NCBI GenBank assembly: GCA_035353855.1
Contig: DAOQAK010000051.1
Span: forward strand, 1 to 30,719
Direction: 5' to 3'
Origin: Bacteroidales bacterium
GTDB lineage: Bacteria; Bacteroidota; Bacteroidia; Bacteroidales; CG2-30-32-10
DNA: 30,719 bases
Under the pieces are notes generated by a model. It was given only the letters and a program-made list of their open reading frames with translations. It searched no databases and had not been told where the DNA came from. Position 1 is the stretch's first letter. Each line of letters begins with the position of its first letter. Made by a program: the position numbers and the translations under genes. Positions 23,878 through 30,719 of the stretch are shown here, one piece after another.

Positions 23878-26083
23878 CGAGTTATATGAATTGACCAATT
23901 ATTTCTTAAATTCAAACCAAACAGTTAAGGGAAGAGTTGGAGGATATAGTATGTATCCTTTACTTCGCAATGGTTTCGAAATTATTGTCAACAAATGCAG
24001 CATTAATGATATTATACCTGGAGATATAGTAGTTTTTAAAAGAGGACCTAAGTTAGTTGCACATAGAGCACTTAAAAAAAACATCTATAATAATAAAACA
24101 ATACTTACTACAAAAGGGGATTCATGCAGAAATACAGATGAACCAATTACTGAAGAAAATTTTTGTGGAAAGGTTATCTTTTTTATCAAGAAAGGAAAAG
24201 AAAAAAAAACAAATACTATTTATAATCAGTATGCCGTTAAGTATTCGAATCTTTTGACTTTTTACTGTTACTCTTTAGTTTGGATTATTAGCAGATATAA
24301 CAAAATCAATCAAACTATTAAAAGTATTTTTAAAAGTATATTTTTTGTTTGCCGTGAATCAAAGAAACTTGCAATTACAAACACAATCATTGCAATCCTC
24401 CAGGGAATACTTCCTTTTGCAATAATATATCTTTTCAAATGGTTAATTGATTTAATCTGGAAAATCAACAGCAATGCTGATAAAACAATTTTGTATAACA
24501 ATATTCTGACTATAGTTATTATTACCGGAATTGTTTTTTTATTCAGTTCAATATTAAGTATATTCAGCAGTATTCTTCGCGAACGCTTATCACAATCTGT
24601 TTCATTATATATTTATAATTTACTTCATCGAAAACATATCACTCTCGACATGGCTTACCTTGAAGACTCGGAGCAGCAGGACAAGATACACAGAGCTGTT
24701 AACGAAGCAGGGTTTCGTCCATTGAAAATGATCAACGAAAGTTTTACTGCAATTCAATCGATACTTTCATGGCTTGTAATTGCAATATTATTATTCAAAA
24801 TACATTGGTTGATTTTTGTATTAATCCTGTTTGCGGTAATACCAGAAATTTTCATCCGTTTTTATTTTTCAAAAAAATTCTACAACCTGAATAAATCGAA
24901 TAGTACGAGAGAACGCGAAGCGTATTATTATAATAGGATTCTTACAGGTCTTGCATTTGCCAAAGAACTCAGGCTTTTCGGAACGGGTTCATTTTTTAAA
25001 GAACGCTTTAATAACATTCAAACTTATCTTCATAAGAAAAAAAATTCACTAATAAAAAAACGTGCAATTGCAGAAATAGCAGCACAAATATTTGCTGTAA
25101 CAATTATTTTTATTTCGTTCGGCTACATTTCATTCCTTGCAATAAATGGAATTGTATCAGCAGGCACAGTTGTCCTGTTCTTTCTTATTTTCCAGCGGGG
25201 ATATGCTGTATTAAAAGATTTTTTCAATTCGCTTGCAGGGTTATATGAAGACAATGTTTTCCTTGGCGACTTTTTCAGCTTCCTTGAATTACCTGCTCTT
25301 TCCAAATCTTCATCAAAGGAAAAAATTAACACATTACAAAAAAGTATTGTTATTGATAATGTAAGTTTTCATTACCCATCCAGTCAACGCAAAGCACTTG
25401 ATACTGTTTCGTTGGAAATACCAGCAGGTAAAACAGTAGCGCTTGTTGGCCCCAATGGTTCAGGAAAAACAACATTAGTAAAATTATTATGCGGATTTTA
25501 TTTCCCTGATAATGGAAAAATATTTTTTGATAACAATGATATATCTTGCATCAATCCTGATGATTTAAGAAAAAATATCACAGCCGTTTTCCAGGATTTT
25601 GCATTGTACAATATGACAGCCGGTGAAAATATTTTTTTAGGAAACATTTCGGAACCCGCGTCAATTGAGAAGATAAAAGAATCGGCAAAAAATGCCGGCA
25701 TTGATGATGTGCTTGAACAACTACCTCAAGGTTATAACAATATTATCGGAAATCTATTTGAAAAAGGTGAAGAGCTAAGTATCGGTCAATGGCAGAAGAT
25801 GGCTATAGCCAGGGCATTTTACCGTAACTCTCCTATCCTGTTTATGGATGAACCTTCAAGTGCTCTAGATGCGGAAACAGAACTACAACTTCTGAAAAAT
25901 TTAAAATCATTAGCAAAAGATAAAACTGTTTTGATCATCAGTCATCGCTTTTCCACTATCCAATGGGCAGATATGATTTATGTTTTAGAAAACGGAAAGG
26001 TTGTAGAGCAAGGTAACCACGAACAACTAATGCTAAAGCAGGGAAAATATTATAAAATGTTCGAAAACAGCAGGGCTTTTTAA
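23867..26083 (+). CDS. Fusion of SipW-type signal-peptidase-like domain and ABC exporter
   Basis: A 738-residue protein. Residues 1-115 look like an S26B-type (SipW/eukaryotic-like) signal peptidase: GYSMYPLL with Ser28, PGDIVVFKR, VAHRAL with His66, and TKGDSCRNTDEPI with Asp91. This is a Ser/His, not Ser/Lys, pattern. Residues about 150-470 are a six-helix ABC transmembrane domain. The C-terminal ATPase has Walker A GPNGSGKTT (528-536), Q-loop FQDFALY, signature LSIGQ (637-641), Walker B ILFMDEP (Asp661, Glu662) and H-loop His693. All ATPase motifs are intact. The layout parallels peptidase-containing ABC exporters of bacteriocins, but with a serine peptidase-like domain in place of the C39 cysteine peptidase. 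Likely role: cleavage and export of the modified peptide (inference). The gene overlaps the kinase gene by 11 nt. Confidence 0.9.
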   Translation: MRADELYELTNYFLNSNQTVKGRVGGYSMYPLLRNGFEIIVNKCSINDIIPGDIVVFKRGPKLVAHRALKKNIYNNKTILTTKGDSCRNTDEPITEENFCGKVIFFIKKGKEKKTNTIYNQYAVKYSNLLTFYCYSLVWIISRYNKINQTIKSIFKSIFFVCRESKKLAITNTIIAILQGILPFAIIYLFKWLIDLIWKINSNADKTILYNNILTIVIITGIVFLFSSILSIFSSILRERLSQSVSLYIYNLLHRKHITLDMAYLEDSEQQDKIHRAVNEAGFRPLKMINESFTAIQSILSWLVIAILLFKIHWLIFVLILFAVIPEIFIRFYFSKKFYNLNKSNSTREREAYYYNRILTGLAFAKELRLFGTGSFFKERFNNIQTYLHKKKNSLIKKRAIAEIAAQIFAVTIIFISFGYISFLAINGIVSAGTVVLFFLIFQRGYAVLKDFFNSLAGLYEDNVFLGDFFSFLELPALSKSSSKEKINTLQKSIVIDNVSFHYPSSQRKALDTVSLEIPAGKTVALVGPNGSGKTTLVKLLCGFYFPDNGKIFFDNNDISCINPDDLRKNITAVFQDFALYNMTAGENIFLGNISEPASIEKIKESAKNAGIDDVLEQLPQGYNNIIGNLFEKGEELSIGQWQKMAIARAFYRNSPILFMDEPSSALDAETELQLLKNLKSLAKDKTVLIISHRFSTIQWADMIYVLENGKVVEQGNHEQLMLKQGKYYKMFENSRAF

Positions 26084-26085
26084 TT

Positions 26086-27294
26086 TTAGCTCTTTCCTGA
26101 TTTTATTGAAGTAACAATTTTACTGAGTATAATTAAATAAATCGATTTTATTCCAACCCATATTCGCTTTATATAAAACCAGAATAAAAGATTTTTATTC
26201 TTAATTTTATAACGGGCAAGCATAAATTTTTTTGAAGGAAAAAGGTCGTCTATCAGGTATTTAATTTTATTTCTAAAACCATTAATATGACTCAGTATTT
26301 CATAGTTGCGGCTTGATAATTCCAGTGGTAAATCTTTCCTGTAATGCTGCAAGTAATGAATAAATAATCTTTCCGTTTTTGAATCAATAATTGTTTTAGC
26401 TTTATTTATGATAAACTGCGGCAAATCAATATTAAAATATTTATTGAGTAAGAATAAATATTTGTACACAATATTATCGCACTTATAATCGCGTGAAGAT
26501 TCATCAAAATAGTTCCAGTCGATTTCAGATGAATATTTTTCAATCACGCCGGCAATATCAATAAATCCATATATCTGAGGCTTTCCATCACTAAAATGTT
26601 CATCAAGGTGTATAAAGGAATGTTGTATCTGGTGCTCAGGACAAAGCTTGCGTAGTGAAACTCCATTTAAAACCACAGGCTGAGATTTTGCCCAATAATC
26701 TTCCATTTTTATATCAAATCCTCTATAACGTATATGAGTTCTGTAATGCAGCTCCACTTGAATGCCATTCATAATAAGCTGAGGCATGTGTTTATGGTCA
26801 TTCAAATTTGTTATAAATTCTGTCTTATGGAATTCCTGGTATTGATAACCATGAGCTTTTAAAATATTCCATGCTTTTTCTGCTTCATGCTCTTTTAATA
26901 ACAAATCAATATCCGACATCTGGCGCAAAGCGATATCTCCATATATTGATTCAGCCATCAGTATTCCTTTTAATGCAATAACTTCAATTCCCTCTTTTGA
27001 AAATATATTTACAATATTTTTCAAATGCTCATACAAAACCATATTCCGGCTTAACGACCTGTAATAGGCTTTCCCGAATTTTTCAAAATATTCTTTTGGT
27101 ATTAAATTGGAATTTGAAACAAGCGGTAAATTTTTAAAAAGTAATGGGCCTGAGCCATTCTGTATGGCATTTTCAGTAAAATAATTCCAGTCTTTTACTA
27201 AAGGAATTGCTTCTTCAACCTGACGAATTTCATTTTCCGAAATATGCAGTTTTGAAGCGTAAAGTACCAATTTATCTTCAGTGGTAAGATTCAA
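26086..27294 (-). CDS. Nucleotidyltransferase-like protein (NTP_transf_5 type)
   Basis: A 402-residue protein with the features of the uncharacterised nucleotidyltransferase family NTP_transf_5: GIEVIALKGILMAESIYGDI (Lys109-Gly110), then LRQMSDIDLLL with the metal-binding pair Asp128 and Asp130, followed by a helix EAEKAWNILKAHGY. Next come VELHYRTHIRYRG and CPEHQIQHSFIHLDEHF, also typical of this family. Members often sit in RiPP clusters beside PqqD-, HprK- and ABC-type genes; their product is unknown, nucleotidylation of a peptide or carrier being one proposal. It converges on the ABC gene with only 2 nt between the stops, so it is not in the same transcript but belongs to the same locus. 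Confidence 0.85.
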   Translation of the reverse strand: MNLTTEDKLVLYASKLHISENEIRQVEEAIPLVKDWNYFTENAIQNGSGPLLFKNLPLVSNSNLIPKEYFEKFGKAYYRSLSRNMVLYEHLKNIVNIFSKEGIEVIALKGILMAESIYGDIALRQMSDIDLLLKEHEAEKAWNILKAHGYQYQEFHKTEFITNLNDHKHMPQLIMNGIQVELHYRTHIRYRGFDIKMEDYWAKSQPVVLNGVSLRKLCPEHQIQHSFIHLDEHFSDGKPQIYGFIDIAGVIEKYSSEIDWNYFDESSRDYKCDNIVYKYLFLLNKYFNIDLPQFIINKAKTIIDSKTERLFIHYLQHYRKDLPLELSSRNYEILSHINGFRNKIKYLIDDLFPSKKFMLARYKIKNKNLLFWFYIKRIWVGIKSIYLIILSKIVTSIKSGKS

Positions 27295-27322
27295 TTTAAT
27301 TTTATTTATACAAAGCTAATAA

Positions 27323-27353
27323 AAAAAGGGAATCTTTTTCCGATTCCCTTTTT
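27323..27353. terminator. Terminator of the thrS-infC-rpmI-rplT operon
   Basis: A 12-bp perfect stem: AAAAAGGGAATC (27323-27334) with GATTCCCTTTTT (27342-27353). On the minus strand it is followed by a T run and closes the ribosomal operon after rplT. It lies upstream of the nucleotidyltransferase gene and insulates it. Confidence 0.88.
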
Positions 27354-27372
27354 CCTTGATGCAATGATATTT

Positions 27373-27717
27373 TTATTTCACTGCATCAACAATAGCTTTG
27401 AATGCTTCAGGCTGGTTCATTGCTAAATCAGCAAGAACTTTCCTGTTGATTTTAATATTTTTCTCATTCAATTTTCCGATAAATTCAGAATAGGACATTC
27501 CGTATTCACGCACTCCTGCATTGATACGAACAATCCATAGTCCTCTGAAATTACGTTTTTTGTTACGACGGTCGCGGTATGCATACTGCTGACCTTTTTC
27601 ATAAATGTTTTTTGCTACTGTCCAAACATTTTTTCCTGAGCCAAAATTTCCTTTTGTTTTATTCAGGATCTTTTTCCTTCTGGCCCTTGATGCTACTGCA
27701 TTTACTGATCTTGGCAT
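27373..27717 (-). CDS. rplT: Ribosomal protein bL20
   Basis: A 114-residue L20 protein with the characteristic basic start MPRSVNAVASRARRKKILNK and the RRNKKRNFRGLWIVRINAGV and KINRKVLADLAMNQPEAF segments. It binds 23S rRNA early in 50S assembly; in several bacteria it also represses rpmI-rplT translation. It is the last gene of the operon, 76 nt after rpmI. Confidence 0.97.
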   Translation of the reverse strand: MPRSVNAVASRARRKKILNKTKGNFGSGKNVWTVAKNIYEKGQQYAYRDRRNKKRNFRGLWIVRINAGVREYGMSYSEFIGKLNEKNIKINRKVLADLAMNQPEAFKAIVDAVK

Positions 27718-27793
27718 AATTGTTAATTTTTTGTTTCAGCGCCCCATCATGTGAGAACTTTAGAAGCTGTAAACAAGGTTAATACTAAATTAA

Positions 27794-27988
27794 TTAAACA
27801 CAAAGAGTCCTTCTTACATTGCGTTCATCAGCGCTGCTGACGAGTGTAACATGCGTGAGGCTACGTTTTCTTTTCGTTTCCTTCTTTGTTAAAATGTGAC
27901 TCTTGTACGCATGTTTTCTTTTAATCTTACCTGTACCAGTAAAGTCGAATCTTTTCTTGGCGGCAGATTTTGTTTTCATTTTAGGCAT
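27794..27988 (-). CDS. rpmI: Ribosomal protein bL35
   Basis: A 64-residue, very basic protein starting MPKMKTKSAAKKRFDFTGTG, diagnostic of L35 (KMKTKSAAKKRF). It lies 28 nt after infC and before rplT, the conserved order in bacteria. Confidence 0.97.
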   Translation of the reverse strand: MPKMKTKSAAKKRFDFTGTGKIKRKHAYKSHILTKKETKRKRSLTHVTLVSSADERNVRRTLCV

Positions 27989-28016
27989 TACTTCGCTTTT
28001 TATTTGTTTATACTAC

Positions 28017-28580
28017 TTATTTTTTCTTTGAAGATATAATCATGAACATTCTTTTTCCTTCCAGTCGCGGCAATTGTTCTACTTTGCCGTATTCCATTAT
28101 AGCATCAGCAAATTTTAAAAGGATGATTTCTCCCTGCTCTTTATAAATTATTGACCTTCCTTTAAAGAATACATCCACTTTCACTTTAGCGCCTTCATCA
28201 AGGAATTTGATTGCATGTTTCAGTTTAAAATTAAAATCATGTTCATCGGTATTCGGGCTAAGCCTGATTTCCTTAATGACAATTTTTACTGAATTTGCTT
28301 TCATTTCCTTCTGTTTCTTTTTCTGGTCGTACAAAAATTTCCTGTAATCGACAATCTTGCAAACAGGCGGATTTGCCGATGGTGAAATTTCAACCAGGTC
28401 AAGCTCCTTGTCGTAAGCCATTTTTAAAGCTTCATTTATAGGATAAATACCTGTTTGGATATTTTCGCCTACTACGCGAACTACGGGAGCTTTAATTTTT
28501 TCATTGATAAAATGGGCATCTTCTTTTTGTCGTGGCCCAAAACGGCGAACATTTGGCCTGAAACTTTCTGTTGTTGCTAT
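28017..28580 (-). CDS. infC: Translation initiation factor IF-3, apparent AUA start
   Basis: Reading from the first ATG (28421) would remove the conserved N-terminal domain. The frame is open upstream to a TAA at 28584-28586, and the upstream codons give ATTESFRPNVRRFGPRQKED, then AHFINEKIKAPVVRVVGENI, then QTGIYPINEALKM. This is the IF-3 N-domain, leading into LDLVEISPSANPPVCKIVDY. The only reasonable start is ATA at 28578-28580, preceded by GGAGGA with 7 nt spacing. That gives 187 residues, the usual size. IF-3 keeps ribosomal subunits apart and rejects non-canonical start codons, so a rare start on its own gene gives autoregulation, as with AUU in Escherichia coli. It lies between thrS and rpmI. 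Confidence 0.92.
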   Translation of the reverse strand: MATTESFRPNVRRFGPRQKEDAHFINEKIKAPVVRVVGENIQTGIYPINEALKMAYDKELDLVEISPSANPPVCKIVDYRKFLYDQKKKQKEMKANSVKIVIKEIRLSPNTDEHDFNFKLKHAIKFLDEGAKVKVDVFFKGRSIIYKEQGEIILLKFADAIMEYGKVEQLPRLEGKRMFMIISSKKK

Positions 28581-28587
28581 ACCTTAT

Positions 28588-28593
28588 TCCTCC
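28588..28593 (-). promoter_or_regulatory. Strong Shine-Dalgarno site of infC
   Basis: The minus strand reads AAGGAGGAA here, a far stronger match to the anti-SD than any other gene in the window. It positions the start at the ATA at 28580 and probably compensates for the poor start codon. Confidence 0.8.
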
Positions 28594-28627
28594 TTAATTT
28601 TGTTAATATTTTATTTAATTATTATTT

Positions 28628-30565
28628 TTAATCAGCAAGCATATCGCTCACTTCTTTATTTACTAAATCTGCAAAATCCTTTATTGAGAATGTTCCCAGA
28701 TCGCCTTGTCCTTGTTTTCGTACAGAAACAGTTCCTTCTGCTTCTTCTTTTTCTCCAACAACCAGCATGAACGGTATTCTCTGCATTTCAGCATCACGTA
28801 TCTTGCGACCTGCTTTTTCGTTCCTGTCATCAATAAGGGTGCGAATTTCGTAATTATTTAACAAATTCAAAACTTTTTTTGAATAATTAATGTATTTTTC
28901 GCTGATTGGAATGATCATAGCCTGGTCGGGAGTAAGCCACAGCGGGAATTTTCCGGCACAATGTTCGAGCAACACCGCAACAAATCGTTCCATAGAACCA
29001 AATGGCGCCCTGTGAATCATAACAGGACGGTGTTTCTGATTATCGCTACCTGTATATTCCAGGTCAAAACGTTCGGGTAAATTATAATCGACCTGTATTG
29101 TTCCAAGCTGCCACTGACGACCTAAAGCATCCTTTACCATGAAATCCATCTTAGGACCGTAAAAAGCAGCTTCACCAACCTCAACAACAGTCTTCAAACC
29201 TTTTTCTTCAGCAGCTTCCATTATTTCTTTTTCGGCCTTATCCCAATTTTCATCTGAGCCTATATATTTTTGCTTGTTATCCGGGTCGCGCAATGAAATC
29301 TGAACTTTAAAATCTTTAAAATCCAATGTTTTAAAAATATATAGAACAATATCAATTACACCCAGAAATTCTTCTTTAACCTGGTCGGGGCGGCAGAACA
29401 AATGGGCATCATCCTGCGTAAATCCTCTAACCCTTGTCAATCCATGCAATTCACCACTTTGTTCATAACGGTATACTGTGCCAAACTCAGCCATACGAAC
29501 CGGAAGATCTTTATACGAACGCGGTTTGGATTTATATATCTCGCAATGATGAGGGCAGTTCATGGGTTTCAGCATGAATTCCTCGCCTTCCTGTGGAGTA
29601 CTTATAGGGCGGAAAGAATCTGCGCCGTATTTTTCATAATGCCCCGAAGTAACATAAAGTTCTTTATTTCCAATATGAGGAGTTATCACCTGAACATAGC
29701 CTGCTTTTTTCTGAACTTTTCTTAAAAAAGCTTCTAATCTAGCCCTCAGATCAGCGCCTTTAGGAAGCCATAAAGGAAGACCTAATCCTACTTTCTGTGA
29801 AAATGCAAATAATTCCAGTTCTTTTCCTAGTTTACGATGGTCGCGTTTTTTAGCTTCTTCAAGAAGCACAAGATATTCATCTAATTCTTTTTGTTTTGGA
29901 AAAGTAATTCCGTAGATACGAGTAAGTTGTTTGTTATGTTCATCACCTCGCCAATAGGCTCCTGCAATACTTAACAACTTCACAGCTTTAATATTTGAAG
30001 TATCGGGCAAATGCGGGCCACGACATAAATCAATAAAGTTCCCTGATTCGTATAAAGTTATTTCACCATCCTGCAAATCGCTTATCAGCTCAAGCTTATA
30101 CGGGTCGTTCTTTTCAGTAAAATATTTTATAGCATCGGACTTTGAAACCTCTTTGCGTTTGAATGTCGTTTTTGTCCTAGCTATTTCAAGTATCTTATCT
30201 TCAATTTTTTTAAAATCTTCGGAAGAAATATTATAATTTAAAAAATCGATATCGTAATAAAATCCGTTTTCAATATCGGGACCAATACCGAATTTCACTC
30301 CGGGATATAATGCTTCAATTGCTTCAGCCATAAGGTGAGCAGACGAATGCCAGAATGTTGATTTACCTTTTTCCGAATCCCATGTATGAAGAATAAGTTT
30401 TGCATCGTGAGTAATAGGACGAGTAGCATCATAAATGTCACCATTCACTGATGCTGACAGCACATTACGAGCAAGTCCTTCGCTAATGCTTTTGGCAATT
30501 TCTAATGCCGAAATTCCCTCATTGTATTCCCTGACATTTCCGTCGGGAAAAGTAATTCGTATCAT
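28628..30565 (-). CDS. thrS: Threonyl-tRNA synthetase
   Basis: A 645-residue class II synthetase of normal length that charges tRNA-Thr. Order: N-terminal TGS domain (1-60, ITFPDGNVREYNEGISALEI), the editing domain with HSSAHLMAEAI and the FIDLCRGPHLP Zn-hydrolase-like motif, the catalytic core with the zinc-binding MNCPHHCEIY and motif 2 EFGTVYRYEQSGELHGLTRV, motif 3 HRAPFGSMERF, and a C-terminal anticodon-binding domain (PISEKYINYSKKVLNLL ... LVVGEKE). First gene of the thrS-infC-rpmI-rplT operon; a TATCTTTG promoter element lies about 30 nt upstream. Confidence 0.98.
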   Translation of the reverse strand: MIRITFPDGNVREYNEGISALEIAKSISEGLARNVLSASVNGDIYDATRPITHDAKLILHTWDSEKGKSTFWHSSAHLMAEAIEALYPGVKFGIGPDIENGFYYDIDFLNYNISSEDFKKIEDKILEIARTKTTFKRKEVSKSDAIKYFTEKNDPYKLELISDLQDGEITLYESGNFIDLCRGPHLPDTSNIKAVKLLSIAGAYWRGDEHNKQLTRIYGITFPKQKELDEYLVLLEEAKKRDHRKLGKELELFAFSQKVGLGLPLWLPKGADLRARLEAFLRKVQKKAGYVQVITPHIGNKELYVTSGHYEKYGADSFRPISTPQEGEEFMLKPMNCPHHCEIYKSKPRSYKDLPVRMAEFGTVYRYEQSGELHGLTRVRGFTQDDAHLFCRPDQVKEEFLGVIDIVLYIFKTLDFKDFKVQISLRDPDNKQKYIGSDENWDKAEKEIMEAAEEKGLKTVVEVGEAAFYGPKMDFMVKDALGRQWQLGTIQVDYNLPERFDLEYTGSDNQKHRPVMIHRAPFGSMERFVAVLLEHCAGKFPLWLTPDQAMIIPISEKYINYSKKVLNLLNNYEIRTLIDDRNEKAGRKIRDAEMQRIPFMLVVGEKEEAEGTVSVRKQGQGDLGTFSIKDFADLVNKEVSDMLAD

Positions 30566-30594
30566 AATTTTTTGATAGTAAAAAAATAAAGGTG

Positions 30595-30624
30595 CAAAGA
30601 TAATGAAATTATCTATATTTCAGA
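30595..30624 (-). promoter_or_regulatory. Promoter of the thrS operon
   Basis: On the minus strand TATCTTTG (30595-30602) matches TAnnTTTG, and TCTG (30621-30624), 18 nt upstream, is an imperfect -33 element. The leader would be only about 25 nt, too short for a T-box-type regulator. Confidence 0.6.
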
Positions 30625-30719
30625 TAGAAAAGTATATGAAATTTTTGTCCAAGGTTATAGGTTGATTTGGAGTTTCCTCAAAAATTTCAAACAGGGAACA
30701 AAGAAAGCTGAAAATCGTC

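Noticed and set aside
22466..26083. Lasso peptide cluster in the strict sense
   Set aside because: PqqD- and HprK-like genes fit, but the transglutaminase-like protease and the asparagine-synthetase-like cyclase needed for a lasso are not in the window.
30566..30719. Possible gene or tRNA at the right edge upstream of thrS
   Set aside because: Apart from the thrS promoter I see no open frame or cloverleaf in these 154 nt; anything there would be cut by the window end.

Overview
The window looks like a chromosomal piece of a low-GC member of the Bacteroidota. Four things support this: large secreted proteins with type IX secretion (T9SS) C-terminal sorting domains, promoter elements of the TAnnTTTG type in front of many genes, lipoproteins with short SPII signals, and a thrS-infC-rpmI-rplT operon with Bacteroidota-like proteins. 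No phage or plasmid backbone is visible.

Left part (1-9.9 kb) is mostly housekeeping and exported proteins: a lipoprotein, a PolB-type 3'-5' exonuclease, an NTF2-like lipoprotein, a Cas4-like Fe-S nuclease with a DUF2779-like tail, the replicative helicase DnaB, an exported amidotransferase-like protein, a NupG-type nucleoside transporter and a small exported protein whose signal peptide is frameshifted in a 9-nt homopolymer. The 600-nt gap after dnaB holds REP-like palindromes and a 117-nt MITE-like inverted repeat. The transporter has a leader with two adjacent long hairpins and a competing 12-bp pairing.

The middle (10-26 kb) is the most interesting part. A two-gene module occurs three times in tandem: a large T9SS-secreted surface protein followed after 17-23 nt by a 60-63 residue peptide gene. 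The peptides share a leader-like Y-x-K-P ... I-K-I-D-x-E-x-S segment and, in two copies, an almost identical TPPGDPS tail ending in ISKA. Module 1 is decaying: its large gene has an in-frame TAA, and its peptide gene is split by a complete IS66 element with a perfect 8-bp target duplication. Exact removal of the IS restores a 63-codon ORF. After the third peptide and a strong terminator come a PqqD-like (RRE) protein, an HPr-kinase-like protein and an ABC exporter fused to an N-terminal Ser/His signal-peptidase-like domain. A nucleotidyltransferase-like protein (NTP_transf_5 type) follows in convergent orientation. I read this as a probable RiPP-like (ribosomally made, modified peptide) system: the peptides are candidate precursors, PqqD binds the leader, the kinase and nucleotidyltransferase are candidate tailoring enzymes, and the peptidase-ABC fusion is the candidate cleavage and export machine. 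No cyclase, radical SAM or asparagine-synthetase-like lasso enzyme is in the window, so the chemistry is open.

The right end (27.3-30.6 kb, minus strand) is thrS-infC-rpmI-rplT, with an apparent AUA start codon for infC behind a strong Shine-Dalgarno sequence and a bidirectional-looking terminator after rplT.
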